A program made the position numbers and the translations under genes. Of a stretch of DNA of 64,000 nucleotides, positions 32,560-44,057 are shown one piece after another. The stretch lies in assembly GCA_911728435.2 (NCBI GenBank), contig OU452206.1, positions 12,802,297-12,866,296 of the forward strand, written 5' to 3'. Source of the stretch: Apoderus coryli (Eukaryota > Arthropoda > Insecta > Coleoptera > Attelabidae). The notes beneath the pieces are model-generated. The model worked only from the letters and a program-made list of their open reading frames with translations, was not told the origin of the DNA and ran no database searches. Within the stretch, counting starts at the first letter, position 1, and every line of letters begins with the position of its first letter.

Positions 32560-34300
32560 TATAGTACTTTTTATCACACAAAGAAAAATTACAGTAAATG
32601 TTAGCTTTAAGTGGTGATATCAATACTTGACTACATTGAAAAGCTCTTTATTGGAATGCATTTTTAAATTATGGAAAACTTTCTCTGCCAATAAGTGACT
32701 CATAATCGTCCTAGACGCGATTGTTTTACTCCAAAGTATATTAGAAGTTTATAATTAGAACGTCAGGGAATAAACTAACATGTACGAATTAAAAAAATTA
32801 CGGGACACAAGTGGGATTTGAACCGACATCAGAGCTAAAAGAATTAAGGACTATAATATTTTTATAATTATTATTATTCTCATATGTGGGACGCATTTAC
32901 AGAGGTTATAGGACATCTCAAAAAAAAATTAAAACAGTTCCAATAAACATATGTCCAAAACTTCTTTGTGTCTGAGCAGATATCAAAGTTCTAATTTATT
33001 TCCGTTTTTAAAATTTTTCTCCAAGTATTTGTAAATCAGTATATAAATTAAATTAAAACAATTTATTTTTGACATTGTAAACTGTAATAATAAAATTTTG
33101 TTTTCTTAGTGTACTTGTGAAAAAAAGATAATACTTGGGATTGTAAAAGTATATAGTCATCGACAGTATCACAGCCTGAACAAGTTAATTTGGCAACGTG
33201 GAATCCAAGTCGATTGTATGGGTTTGTGGTATCACAATTAATAAAATAAAGTGTCATAAGCTGCGGCAATATTTTTGTGGTATACCTACTTACCTAACTA
33301 AGCCGTGGAAGAATACAATACAGAAAACATTTTGTTATAACAGGTAAAACAAAGGAAAATCAAATTATTCTACGTTTAATTTTAATTGCAATCAATGAAA
33401 ATGAATATTAGCGACACAATCAACACGAATTGGTTACCAAATAATTGGGTAATAACACGAGTACAACGTGTTTATGAAACGGCTAGAAAATCAAACAGTG
33501 TTGTGTACCGAGTATTTTCTATATATAATTCAATTCAATTTATTGATTTATGAAAAACGAAAGTAAGAGCTTCCGTCGCGTCGGTCGTATTATTGTTTTA
33601 ACTGTCAAAAATATCAAAATTATAGCTTGTAGGTTCCCCGTATAACCAAATGAATAATAATAAACAAAATAATAAAATCTATACGAGCAGAAATTTCCTT
33701 TTTATTTCACAACATATTTAATACGCAATTTGATCTTCCGTTATTGATATAGACCCAATGTCAAACGGCATATAAAGGAAAATTCCAGAATAAGAAATAA
33801 AGCATTATTTGGGTTGAATCATGTCAGGCGTCACACAATATAAACTTGTTTTCCGAACAAAGACAGTCACTCAGTCGTGCATTTTTTTTCTTTCTTTGCT
33901 TTCCAATAATATGACATTTCTATATACACAATTCCCTATACGCGCTTCTTTTTTCTACATTTGATCTTTTTTTGACGCTGTGACTTCTCTTATAAGATAA
34001 CAATACAGATAAAGTTCTAAAAAACTTTAGAGATACAGATACGCACTATTTTGAAAGGATGCTGTAACAATAGAAACCCGAAATAAACATATTCAACTTT
34101 TTTTTGTTACAAAAGATTTTGGTATTAGAGTTTGGCCTAAAATTCAGATTACAATACATTAACCTAATTCTTTAAATATACATTAAAGGGATATAAACAA
34201 TAGCGTAACTTCAAAGTTATATTAAATTGAAAAAAATCACTGTCCAAACTATATTGTATCTATAGATACATATAATGCAAGCTTTATATCAATCAATATT
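32560..34300. other. no gene; tRNA-like 3' half near 32810
   Basis: On the minus strand 32800-32830 reads GTCGGTTCAAATCCCAC then TTGTGTCCCG, resembling the T-arm and acceptor of a tRNA, but no 5' half was recognised; it may be a SINE head relic. The remainder shows nothing supported. Confidence 0.3.
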
Positions 34301-34625
34301 AAAATATCCAGGGTGGTTGTTGGTCGATGGTATTTAATTTTGAAAAAATAACCATACCATTGTTTTGAAAATTTACGTGAGGTCAGGTCAAGCCGATCTA
34401 TCAGTCTATAATATTGTCATATTTGTACGACTTCCGGTTATACCGGAATATGATACCAAATATCTTATTTTAAATGAAACACCCTATATATTGTTAAATT
34501 TTTAGATCAATTTTGGAGAATTTTAGTTCAAAACTAAATAATTTATTTTGAATTTTTTTGGCCCAAAAAAAGGTCTGAAGGTCTGAATTTTGGAACGTAC
34601 TTCAATAACATATTAAGAATATCAA

Positions 34626-35270
34626 CTATCTTGAGAGATTGACGCACTTGGTTACAGGGTGGTCGCAAATTACTCTAGTATGCTCCACTACTAAAAAGAG
34701 GCATAAGGCATTTTTTTCAAATGGGACACCTTGTATATTATCAAATATTACATAGTTTTCAAAATCAAATACGTGCCCCGTATCACTATGATGTTCAGAA
34801 AGAGCGGTACAACTTTTTTTGTAGCGATAGTCTAAACGGTGTTGATTGATACGATCCTTGATATAATTTTTCGTTTGACCAATGTATTTACCTGAACATT
34901 GTGTACAAGGTATTTGGTATATAACATCACACATATGTTCCTTCTTTGGTCTGTCTTTAAGTTTACTGAACAAGGATCGTGTCGTTTTCTTGTAATACGG
35001 GGCAATGCACACTAAATCTGACTTTAATATGTTGCTAAGTCTATGGAAAACACCCGGTATATATATCAGTGGTAACCTGATCAACGGTAACATGTTTTGA
35101 TTGTCATTCTGTACTGCTCTATCTCGGATCCGCTGTTCATTGAAGATCTTGTTCAACAAATTCACAGGATAGCCATTATTTATTAGGAGACCTTTTAATA
35201 TGGTCAGATTGTTTTCTATGAAGGTGGAATGACATAGCCTTTTGACTCTCGTGAACATGGATTTAACCAA
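34626..35270 (-). pseudogene. Penelope-like element C-terminus: GIY-YIG endonuclease
   Basis: The frame begins in the linker of a Penelope-like polyprotein (YIPGVFHRLSNILKSDLV, then YKKTTRSLFSKLKDRPKK) and passes into a GIY-YIG nuclease domain: VIYQIPCTQCSGKYIGQT has the two tyrosines and glycine of the motif, and IKDRINQHRLDY supplies the catalytic arginine. HHSDTGHVFDFEN and a late VVEHTRVI follow. Penelope-like elements place this nuclease after the RT. The RT is absent (5' truncation near 35280). Hammerhead-like motifs typical of such elements occur elsewhere in the window. Confidence 0.85.
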
Positions 35271-35510
35271 ACCTATTATATGTGTGTTTGCATGGTTAGA
35301 AAAGTAGTTTAGACAATTTAAAATTCAGAATTACTGAGTTTCATTTAGTCCGAATACCCAAGAAAACTTGATAAATTGAAACAAAGTGGGATGATAGTTT
35401 GATAATTGATTGTAATTATAATAGTTTGACATTTAGTACAAAGGTAATAAAACGTTTGTTGTTTCTTAATGCAAATAATTTAAAAACTAAGTCAACTGGA
35501 AAAAACTCGA

Positions 35511-36262
35511 ATGAACCTGTTTATTATTCATAGGAAATGTGGGAAAATTTTAACAAGAATATGCAGAAAGCTTAATGAAATGTATCCTGATTTACAACCT
35601 ATGAACAAGAGAAAGTTTGCACGGTTAAAAAATGAATTAATCAATTATGGGACAAAACTGAAAGCGAAACTATATTTACCGAAGCTTGTGACTTTAGATG
35701 AAGACAACATAATCAATGATAAGGCTACTTTAACGCTTTTTCCTCAAGCTTACATCATGGTATTCAATACTTCAAACAATTCAACGAGAGCAACTTTGCG
35801 TAAACGTGCTATGATCACCCAAACGTTAGCTAGTGTAAATTTGACGGAGGATATATCCCGAAGCATGTGTCTGTGCTAGTTCCCTGTGGAAGTTTTTTGT
35901 ATAAAATAACTTCTCTATTTTAGAATGCACCACAAAAAATAAACTTGAGTTTTAGACCACAAATCATGTTTCAGTTTTGTTCTAACACAAACTGTATACA
36001 TTTTTTTTCAACATGATGTTTTCTCAGGATTAATGGAGAATGTGCAGAATAGAGTTAACAGGTGTTTTCGGTATTTTGGTGTAAATGTGAGAAAATATCT
36101 AAATAACAACTTTGCTAACAGGTGGATTGAAAGAGGAGGTACAGTTCTCTGGCCGGTCCAGTTTTCTGACCTCCGAGGTCTCCAGACCTAACGCCTTTTG
36201 ACTATTATCTTTGGGGACGCATGAACTCAAACCAGAGTTGAGCTAATTGAAAATATTATGGC
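35511..36262 (+). pseudogene. IS630/mariner-type transposase relic
   Basis: The first frame encodes a helix-turn-helix-type N terminus, ICRKLNEMYPDLQPMNKRKF, then ARLKNELINYGT and LYLPKLVTLDEDN. This fits insect transposases whose N terminus reads RYP.R..P....F.....L...G. After 35880 the frame is lost. At 36168-36235 it ends in PPRSPDLTPFDYYLWGRMNS, and upstream VFRYFGVNVRKYLNNNF is visible. The 3' side carries CACGGGACACCTTGTATA, an expected terminus. The catalytic middle is deleted or scrambled. The same family as the fragment at 12.2 kb. Confidence 0.65.
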
Positions 36263-36319
36263 ACAAAGTAATACGACCTGAATCTATCTGTGGTCATCGA
36301 GTCACGGGACACCTTGTAT

Positions 36320-38135
36320 ATGAAATAGTCTTTAGGAGAAGCTAATATGGATACTTCAAAATGTATTTCACACAAGCCGTTAACACGTAAAGTTCAATTA
36401 ATCTCAATAAACTTGAAACGTATTCGCCTGCTTAATATCTGATATCGCTTGATCTACTCGACTTATATTCATTAATTTACCCGTTATCTTTGCATTTTGT
36501 TAATTTTACGACAATTTTCCGTAAATATTTGCTGTCGCTTGGCGGTAATTTGAAAGCTTGTTAACATTACCACCCCTGCTACGGTGTGACCTTCTTTTTA
36601 GAAATCAATCTCGACTTAATGCCCCTCAGCGGTATGTCAGGTGAAAATTGAAGGACTACAACTTGAGATCGTAAAAGAAGAGGGAACGGATGATTGGATT
36701 TTTTATTTCGTGTACATAAGTGTGAACTGAGGTGGCGATAAGAAGGCCATAGAAATCTATGCTGTTATATTATTTGATATATACCGGAAGGTGTATTATG
36801 TCTTTGGAATTGCAAATACATAACTAAGTTATTCGGTAAAAGTATTTTCAGCATATGAATGAACGGTCCCCAGGGCAGTGTTGATACCGGGCAACGACAG
36901 AAATAACAATACGGGAAATACTTTCCTGGACAGGCAAAATTATTCCCGTACCGTTTTCAAGCCCTCAATATACCATAATATAGTCAAAATAATGCACATA
37001 AATTATTTATTTGAGTGGTCCATTTCCTAAATCAACTAGGTAAGTCCATCATAAACGGTTTTGAGAAAAAAAAACTTTTAACTTACCAGCAAGTTAAGCA
37101 ATATATTTGTTTCTGTTTGTTTCAATAAAAAAAATAGGTTTTAGGAAGTGATAAAAAGCAGAAACAAAAAATTTAAATAAAATCGTTATTTTCAAAAAAC
37201 AAATGGACATCAAAGGGTTTCCACCAAAATCCCAATTCGGAAAGCAACACATGCTAATAAAATAGGATAAACTTTACTGTATAATGTGTAACCTCCGATA
37301 ATGGTTTGGAGTAACATCCGCAGAGCTGTTTCGGAGAGCCTTTATGATCGCCAAAATTCAGACCGGATAAGGCACCATAGAAGAAGAAGATCAAAAATAA
37401 ATGAACGGAACGTCGGTTTAGTTAGGAATTTTTCTTATTTTGGCAGCTCTATATTCTAGGGACATCACAGAAGAGAACTAGTCGAACTCTAATTTTGAAG
37501 GTTGATTTCGTTTGTTAACAATGCACAAGATTCGTTGAAGGGTAATTTTACCCTGCATCGATCTCAAATTTTAGAACTGCACTTATCTTTGGATTTTCCT
37601 GGTGCAAATATATGGACTTCTATTTCCACATCTTACAAGCAAGAAGCAAATAGTATCTTCCTCCACGCAAACTGACCTAACAGTTCTAGTCTTTGAGGTC
37701 AAGAAGCAAAAGAAAAACATCGAATACATAGGAGGGCTGCAGATGCCTGAACAAAAACCAGTACCTAAAGATGTCAAATTACCTGACTACTAACTATGCA
37801 AATTTGATTTACCTTAGGTTTACAATATCTAGGTGAACATTTCTCACATACACCGCGGTTTTATTAACGTTTATAAATACTTTAATTAAAAGCGGCATTC
37901 TATAGCAAAAATTATAAAACTTAAATCTAAGTGGTTTACAGAAAAAGGCAAAAAAAAACTACTTTATTGTATGAAAATCAGCGCCTTGCCGAACTTGATT
38001 TAGTTAGTTATGCTTTGATATTACAATTAAGCAGAAAAAAAAGCTGTATGATAAAATAAATGCAAAATACAACATTGAACTCACGAAATTCAAAAGTAAA
38101 TCCGCTTTTATATTATACAAAACTGGTATATACGC
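36320..38135. other. intron sequence; no gene seen
   Basis: Both-strand frames at 37583-37793 overlap each other and have no family features. GC-poor with no recognisable repeat ends. Confidence 0.35.
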
Positions 38136-38139
38136 TTAC

Positions 38140-38227
38140 CATTTTCCATGTAGTATGATGTTTCATTGTAGCGATCGTCCGTAAAACCGGGCCGTTTTGC
38201 TTTTAGTGCTTTGGTTTCCAACTTTGC
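38140..38227 (-). CDS. RPUSD2: RPUSD2-like pseudouridine synthase, upstream exon
   Basis: An 88-nt minus-strand exon with acceptor TTCTTTCAG and donor GTAAGC. It starts in phase 0 and ends in phase 1: AKLETKALKAKRPGFTDDRY, then NETSYYMEN and the first base of a glycine codon. That base joins to the 20673-20895 exon to give ENG|LRKVYPYYF. KRPGF.D.RY.ETSYY.E.GLRKV is the characteristic block preceding the S4-like domain of RPUSD2. The intron to the next exon is 17.2 kb and holds at least six transposon relics. Exons encoding the N terminus lie further right and were not found. Confidence 0.93.
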
Positions 38228-38316
38228 CTGAAAGAACAGAAAACATAATGTTAGGGAATTACATATTCTTAAAAATGTAGGTATTTACTCGTGGGGAATG
38301 TTCGAGTTGAATTATT

Positions 38317-38400
38317 TTAATAATAATAATAATAACTTTGTTTATTCGTCAGATACAATAGCAGTACAAAATAGTTAACAATAACAGAGTAAAAGAAAAC
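38317..38400 (-). repeat. non-LTR 3' tail, second copy
   Basis: On the minus strand it ends in TTTTGTACTGCTATTGTATC, then GAATAAACAAAGTTATTATTATT. It shares the TTTTGTAC..TGCTATTGTAT core and the trinucleotide tail with 26947-27200. Confidence 0.55.
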
Positions 38401-38480
38401 GTACGACACAGTTATTAAGAATAATACACTTTTATATGGATAGGTAATATAAAAGTGTATCATTCTTAACTGTATCGTAC
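38401..38480. repeat. inverted repeat with 35-bp arms
   Basis: GTACGACACAGTTATTAAGA at 38401 pairs with CATTCTTAACTGTATCGTAC at 38461-38480, and TAATACACTTTTATAT pairs with ATATAAAAGTGTAT. There are a few mismatches and a 9-nt spacer. It lies between a non-LTR tail and the mariner relic. Confidence 0.75.
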
Positions 38481-38497
38481 CTTTACAATTTTATTGG

Positions 38498-39530
38498 TCA
38501 AGTCGAGAAGATTATATCGGCCAAATGGGCGCCGTCACAATTGATTGCCATAAGGGCTCGTTTTATGGCATTTTTCATCACTTCGGCGAGAACTTCGGGC
38601 GACAGATTCTTGCACTCGTGTCGAATGTTGTCCTTGAGAGCTTCCAGAGTCTCGGGCTTGTTCACGTAAACGCGGGACTTCAAAAAACCCCACAAAAGTC
38701 TGGAACGCTTAAATCGGGCGATCTTGCGGGCCAGTGCAAATCGCCAAAAGGAGAGATGAGACGACCCAGGAACGCTGCTTTCAGAATATCGGTTGTGGCT
38801 CGCGCAGTGTGTGCCGTTGCTCCGTCCTGTTGGAACCACATGTCTCTCACTCCTAATTCGTCCAATTTCGGCAGAAAAAACTCGGTCAACATGGCCCTAT
38901 AGCACGCACCGTCCACTGTTGTCGTTGGGCCAGCGGCATTCTCGAAAAAAAATGGCCCGATGACTCCTCCAGCGTGAACAGCGCACCATGCAGCGAGTGT
39001 ACTGGCTCCTCGTGCATCACTCGTGGATTTTCGGTGCCCCAGAAGCGATAGTTTTGCTTGTTCCCGTATCCACTGAGGTGGAAATGAGCCTCATCGCTCA
39101 TTATGATTTTGGTCGAAAAATCGTCCACTTCTTCCTCGAGATTGCTTACGCGTAGCTGATGTACGGACCGGACTTTGTACGGGAACATGCGCAGGTCTTT
39201 GACCAAAATTCGCCTTAGGGACGTCCGGCTGATGGCTAATCGCGTGGCACGGCGTCTGGTCGATGTTTTCGGCGACAGCTCGACATCCTCGGCAACAGTG
39301 GCGATATTCTCAGTAGTACGGGCGCTCCGGGGCCGCCCACTCTTGGCAACGTCTCGTGTGGTCCCATACTCTTCACGATTGGTGGCCAAACGGCGCAGTG
39401 TTTGCGCAGTCGGTGTCGGACGGCCGGGGACTCAGCGACTGATTTCGCGCTGCGCCAACACCACAGACGAATTGTTACGCAAAAAAATAGACACGATTAT
39501 TTCGCGTTGTTGGGGAGTGTATGGCTCCAT
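38498..39530 (-). pseudogene. mariner/IS630-family transposase, frameshifted
   Basis: The minus-strand start at 39530 reads MEPYTPQQREIIVSIFLRNN. After an in-frame stop it goes on with ATNREEYGTTRDVAKSGRPR (hook motif), a second helix-turn-helix (TRRRATRLAISRTSLRRILV), and MSDEAHFHLSGYGNKQNYRF with the first catalytic aspartate. Another frame holds MWFQQDGATAHTARATTDIL (second aspartate) and LHWPARSPDLS. A last frame gives GFLKSRVYVNKPETLEALKD to the end. Two or three indels break it. The sequence is GC-rich compared with its surroundings, suggesting a relatively recent arrival. A related fragment lies at 45.2 kb. Confidence 0.85.
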
Positions 39531-39609
39531 AGCTTGTTCACTTGTATTCTGCATTTGTCTAGTCCACAAATGTCAAAACAGATTTGACATTGGCGGCCAT
39601 TTGCAAAAA

Positions 39610-40265
39610 TGAGAGCATCTCACCTAGTACATTTGTAAATAAGTTATTTTCAGTAAAATAAGTTAAAGCAAATACGTTATTGTAGCATTCTTCATAATGA
39701 TACTAATTAAAGTTCAAAATAAATCCTTTGTCTAAAGCCATTCCTAACAAAACCGTCTTATTTTTAATTAATACTTCAGCACGTTCGTCTGGCATGGTCA
39801 TCTCTAAATCCCTTTTAATGAACAAAACTCAAAAGTTTACCGCACTTGTTTCAATCTAAAAAAATGCCCAGCATCCTATATAGATACACGTTAATTATAT
39901 CAAACAAGCAGGCGAAAGTTTTGCTAGACAACAACTTTGTAATTAACAGTATCAAAATATAATTGGGATGATGAGGAACAATTGTTTTCATTTTAATGCG
40001 GGAGCATTATTATAGGTACCCCGCTTTCTTTTTAAACATGCCATCCAAACTCGTCATCTAAAGTAGACACAATTGTCATCAAAAACACGTCGATGTTTCT
40101 CTTGAGGAGGAACTTCAAAAACACTGTTGTTTGAATTTTGTGTTCCCTTTATTGTATTCAATGTCACCCCCAGTCTTGTGACATGTCATTTTAAGTAGCT
40201 TGAAAAGTTCTATCGTATAAGATATGTTTCTGAGATAAAGGCATATTATATACATTAAGGTAGTA
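39610..40265. other. no gene seen
   Basis: AT-rich spacer; nothing supported. Confidence 0.35.
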
Positions 40266-40269
40266 AGAA

Positions 40270-40680
40270 AAATCTGAATATTATTGTACTAAATGCTCAA
40301 AGAGAGCTTCATTATTTTCTAAACAGCCTAGTTTCAAATTCTTGCAGGACTTTTCGTAATGTTTCCCGAGATATCTGTCTACTGGCTGGAGTTATTCTAG
40401 TTTTAGATGATGAATGTGTCCTGGCTCAGTTTTATAAACTTCAATTTTAAAGTAAATCTGGAGATCCTTTGTGGCCACTCTAGGCTACCTCTGCTTCCAA
40501 TCCGCATTTCCGAGGAAACGTTTCATATAGCCATTGCGTAATACGAAAAGCGTAATGAGGACGAACTCCATCTTGTTCGAAATGCAAATTGTCATCTTCC
40601 AGCATAAGATTTCTATGTTCATCAGTCTTTACAACCTCTGCCCTTCTGACAAAAATGGGAGCTGCTCCCTTTCATTTTTG
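40270..40680 (-). pseudogene. IS630/mariner-type transposase fragment
   Basis: The minus strand reads HLHFEQDGVRPHYAFRITQW, then LYETFPRKCGLEAE, carrying the second catalytic aspartate block (QQDGAPPHYA...W....FP.RW). Further along, near 40280-40310, ENNEALFEHLVQ precedes a stop, matching the C-terminal GGHFEHLL of the same family. The third acid block is degraded. Confidence 0.6.
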
Positions 40681-41465
40681 ATTCCCAGAAGTAATAGATG
40701 GATTAAATTGAGTGAACTGCGCAATTTTATTAATCTGACAGAAAATTGCCCCATTTATTATTCTACTTACTATAAACCTAACAAACCAGACTGTTCTGCT
40801 TAGAACCGTTATCATTATATCAGCTTTTATTAGCGGAGTGATAAGGTTTAACCAAATTAGTCTACGAAAAATCCTGGCCTATTCATCGATTAACCATATT
40901 GCATGAATACTCTCGAGGATTTTGATTTCAACCTCAATTTGAGTGATTTATTTTTTAACCAACTCACTAATCACGATCAATTTAATCATAATTATAGCGA
41001 CTGACTTTTGGATTTACTACGTTTTAAATAGAGGTCCCTAGTCAGGTTTTCTTCTATTACAAGCAGCTAGTAGACTCAGTTGCATTCCTGAGACGATAGT
41101 TCACCCTCAAAAAGAAATTGATATCAACTCGAATATATTATCGATACATTTCTTGCCTCTTTGTCAATGAAAGAATGTTGACATTTGGGCCTCCGCGTCA
41201 AATTAAAAGTATCTGTTTGGAGGGCAGTTTTGTTTACAATAACATTCGTCACGTCAAATTATTTATCATTTTTTATACATTTCGCACAATTATTTAGATA
41301 TTTGGCATAATATATTATAGCCCAATGTTTCAAATTTTCTACACTAGGTAGGTGTACGATAACCGTAAATTCATATCATGACAGTGTAATGAAATATCTG
41401 GTAAAAAGGATTTAATCTACATGTCCGGTAACAATATATGTGCAGACCGTCTACAATTTAAATAA

Positions 41466-41500
41466 TAATAAAAGTGGGCCAGATTTGAACTCGCAACCTT
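41466..41500 (-). repeat. tRNA-like B-box segment, likely SINE relic
   Basis: Reversed, the sequence reads GGTTGCGAGTTCAAATC then TGGCCCAC, like a T-arm with a Pol III B box. No A box or cloverleaf is visible, so it is not a tRNA gene. Confidence 0.35.
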
Positions 41501-41530
41501 AAGATTCCGAATGAAATGAATTTCATAAAC

Positions 41531-41720
41531 ATTTATTTTTGGTCAACATTATATAAAATATAAGGAACAGTTACAAAACATTTATATACAAAAAAAAGTA
41601 TGTTTAGAACACATGTCCGTCTCGCTTGAGGCGCTCGATAGGGTGCATCCACGAATCTTCCCTTGGCGCGGGCATCGGTGTTCAGCCCCTTTGCGAACGA
41701 ACCGTATTGTTTCTCGACAC
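41531..41720 (-). other. candidate terminal exon with poly(A) signal, unidentified
   Basis: The minus strand has one frame ending MPAPREDSWMHPIERLKRDG HVF and a stop near 41603, followed about 65 nt later by AATAAA. The codons are GC-rich compared with the surroundings. A second frame is open through 41533-41724. No family is recognised and no certain acceptor was found; it could equally be a retroelement piece. Confidence 0.25.
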
Positions 41721-41839
41721 TCACAAGTTCGAGCTAGCTCCGGTTGTGCCTTTTCCAGCCGTTGGTCAGAGCCGTCGGAAAATTAAAAAAAAATCGCTTA
41801 CGATTACGAAGGCTTAACGTTAACACAGACCAAAGGGTG

Positions 41840-41935
41840 TATTATAGTCTATCCAAAGTCAATGTAAAATATATAACTTTAACGATTCTACCGCGGCTAT
41901 CCGTTCGCATGCCTCTTTACATTATAAAAGAGCAT
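41840..41935 (+). repeat. dispersed repeat, copy 2
   Basis: Contains TTTAACGATTCTACCGCGGC, then TATCCGTTCGCATGCCTCTTT, matching the reversed 14885-14995 segment. Confidence 0.6.
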
Positions 41936-42449
41936 CGAATGCAGCGTTTTTCGATACATTTCTCCCTCATATATAAGACGTATAATCAATCATGCCTGCC
42001 ATGAGGATATAAAAGGATACCGACAGTAATAAAAATAACTACAGTGACTGGAAACAGTTAGAGTTTGAAAATAAATATATGAATGAAACTAATAATTTTT
42101 GGCAACGTGTTATTTTCTCAGATTAATCTAAATATAATCGTATGGTATGGCGAAGACTTAATGTGGAATTTAAACAAGAAAATTTGTGTCCGACAGTAAA
42201 ACACGGTGGCAGAATATTGTAACCATGATATGTTCAATAGTTTTTCTTAGATTAATAATATGCAAAAAGATCTATCAAATTACATAATAATTTTAATAAA
42301 ACCTCAAGTGGATGAAACTTTTTGCAGTCACTGTCTCAGACACGGCCGGTATACGACACGAGCGGAACACGGTTGTTTTCGTTTTGAGTGGGAATTATTT
42401 TGTGATCAACTGTATGTGTATAATATAATATTTAGTGTTTAAATGAAAG

Positions 42450-42727
42450 TCCACAAGATAAATTTAATAGAAATCAGAATCTATCTGCCATACATGTACA
42501 GTTTTTTAGTTCATTTATTGATATGCAAAATTATAAATAAATAAATAAATGAACTAAAAAACTGGTGTGTATTTTCCAGGCTTCAATACAAATTTGACCA
42601 GAATATATTGTATGTCTTGGCGTTATGTTTTATACGATTGTTGACATGCCACTGATGATGGGACTGGTCTAGTTCCGAAACATGTATGGCAGATAGATTT
42701 TGATTTCTATTAAATTTATCTTGTGGA
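42450..42727 (+). mobile_element. small foldback element with Penelope-like ends
   Basis: Arms TCCACAAGATAAATTTAATA then GAAATC...CATACATG (42450-42497) and their reverse complement (42680-42727) match with few differences. An inner pair, CAGTTTTTTAGTTCATTTA (42499-42517) and TAAATGAACTAAAAAACTG (42546-42564), forms a second hairpin. The right side also carries a hammerhead-like core. A related end lies at 49220-49305 in the opposite orientation. Confidence 0.8.
42647..42691 (+). ncRNA. hammerhead-ribozyme-like motif 1
   Basis: Elements in order: TGCCA, the core CTGATGA, stem GGGACT-GGTCT-AGTTCC, GAA, ACATGT, A, TGGCA. TGCCA and TGGCA form stem I. The middle helix is stem II with one G-T pair. 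ACA/TGT forms the very short stem III known from Penelope-associated hammerheads, and cleavage would follow A42686. One extra T lies between the core and stem II. All core positions C3-A9 and G12-A14 fit the consensus. Confidence 0.55.
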
Positions 42728-42739
42728 GATTGACTCTCA

Positions 42740-43860
42740 TTTTTGGAGACCATTTGATACAGAACCAAATGTTGAAGACGGGGTAACGAAGACAGCGTAA
42801 TCGGGTTGGGAGTTTAAGCATCAAGATTTACATGTGCAAAGCCAGCGTCTTCTTTTAAATAGAGGCCCGATTATCTACTCCTCTTCACACATTGATCTTC
42901 TCGGGATACTGTGTATAGTCCTCCCGAAACACATGTGGATTGTGTTTGTTGAAAAATCCATTTAGGAAAAATGTTGGTTTCGGTCATGTCTTCTGTCATA
43001 ATTCCCTTCACTGAGTTGATGAATTTGTAGCTTGTACGGAAATAACTTATTTTGTTTGAGTACCTTACTTAAACACAAAAAAATCGATTTTTTACAGCTA
43101 CATAGCTTATTACAGCCTCCATAGCCTCCAAGTCGATTGTGTGTGTTTACATGTTTGTAACACGCGGTTGAATTGACTCAGTGCTATTAATTAAAGCAGT
43201 TTTTTGAAACTTTTGACAATCATGAGGTACTTACAATAAGAAGAGTTGATGCATCTGAGCCGGAGGGGTAGGTATCCTAAAGTTTACTCGGGAGTCCGAA
43301 AATGCTGTCACTATTAGTATTGATCAAAAATACTGTAGGTAATTGTAGGTCAATTGAAAAATAAAATTTGACTTATTTGAAACTACATTATATATTATGT
43401 AGTAATCAATGCTCTAAGGGCATGTTTTTTTTTATATATTAGACCGAAACTTCCCCATCATTTTATAGAATTATCCCAATAAGTGGTATTATACGGTAGC
43501 AGTATGCTGCATTAATTAATCAAGGCGGAGAAAATGTTAATAACAAGCCGAATATCAGAAGGGATTTAACAACAATAATGGCTTTTACCCTTGGGTTTTG
43601 TTTTACATACATATTCCGTCGGCCAGCCGTATACTCTTATATATATATATAGATATACCCAGACTATATTATTATTACAACGATCCGCGATCCTAAGCTT
43701 CTCTATTAAAGGATTCTGTGTTTGTTATTCGATATATTTGAACCAATACCTGTATATGATATACATTTCCGTAGATTTAATCAAAGTTATATCATGTTGC
43801 TAGTGTTTATTACAGTATAATAGCGTATAGTTCACCTACAGCAGCAACTTCGTTTCACAA
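42740..43860. other. no gene seen
   Basis: AT-rich with a short (TA)n run near 43640. No feature supported. Confidence 0.35.
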
Positions 43861-43961
43861 TTTGTTTGAAGAAAATACAGGGTGGTTACCGGAAATCGCA
43901 TGGTTTTTGAAAAGTCCCAATTTTTTTAATTATGAAACAAAAATTATTTTTTTTCAGCAAC

Positions 43962-43989
43962 CGTCCGGGATGTACTCACTTCCCGGACG
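43962..43989. repeat. 9-bp GC-rich hairpin
   Basis: CGTCCGGGA and TCCCGGACG surround a 10-nt loop and are followed by CTTTTT. In a very AT-rich setting this is conspicuous. It is just upstream of the Crypton relic. Confidence 0.7.
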
Positions 43990-44057
43990 CTTTTTCTTTG
44001 AGAAAGTAGCATTTCCCGACCTAGTCCTAGGCTTATTGGCTGAAAAATCAGTCATCA

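Noticed and set aside
32800..32830. tRNA gene on the minus strand
   Set aside because: Only T-arm and acceptor-like sequence; no D arm, anticodon arm or full acceptor pairing.
33063..33269. Minus-strand frame with LTCSGCDT resembling a retroelement zinc finger
   Set aside because: Only one CxxC and no neighbouring RT blocks; not supportable.
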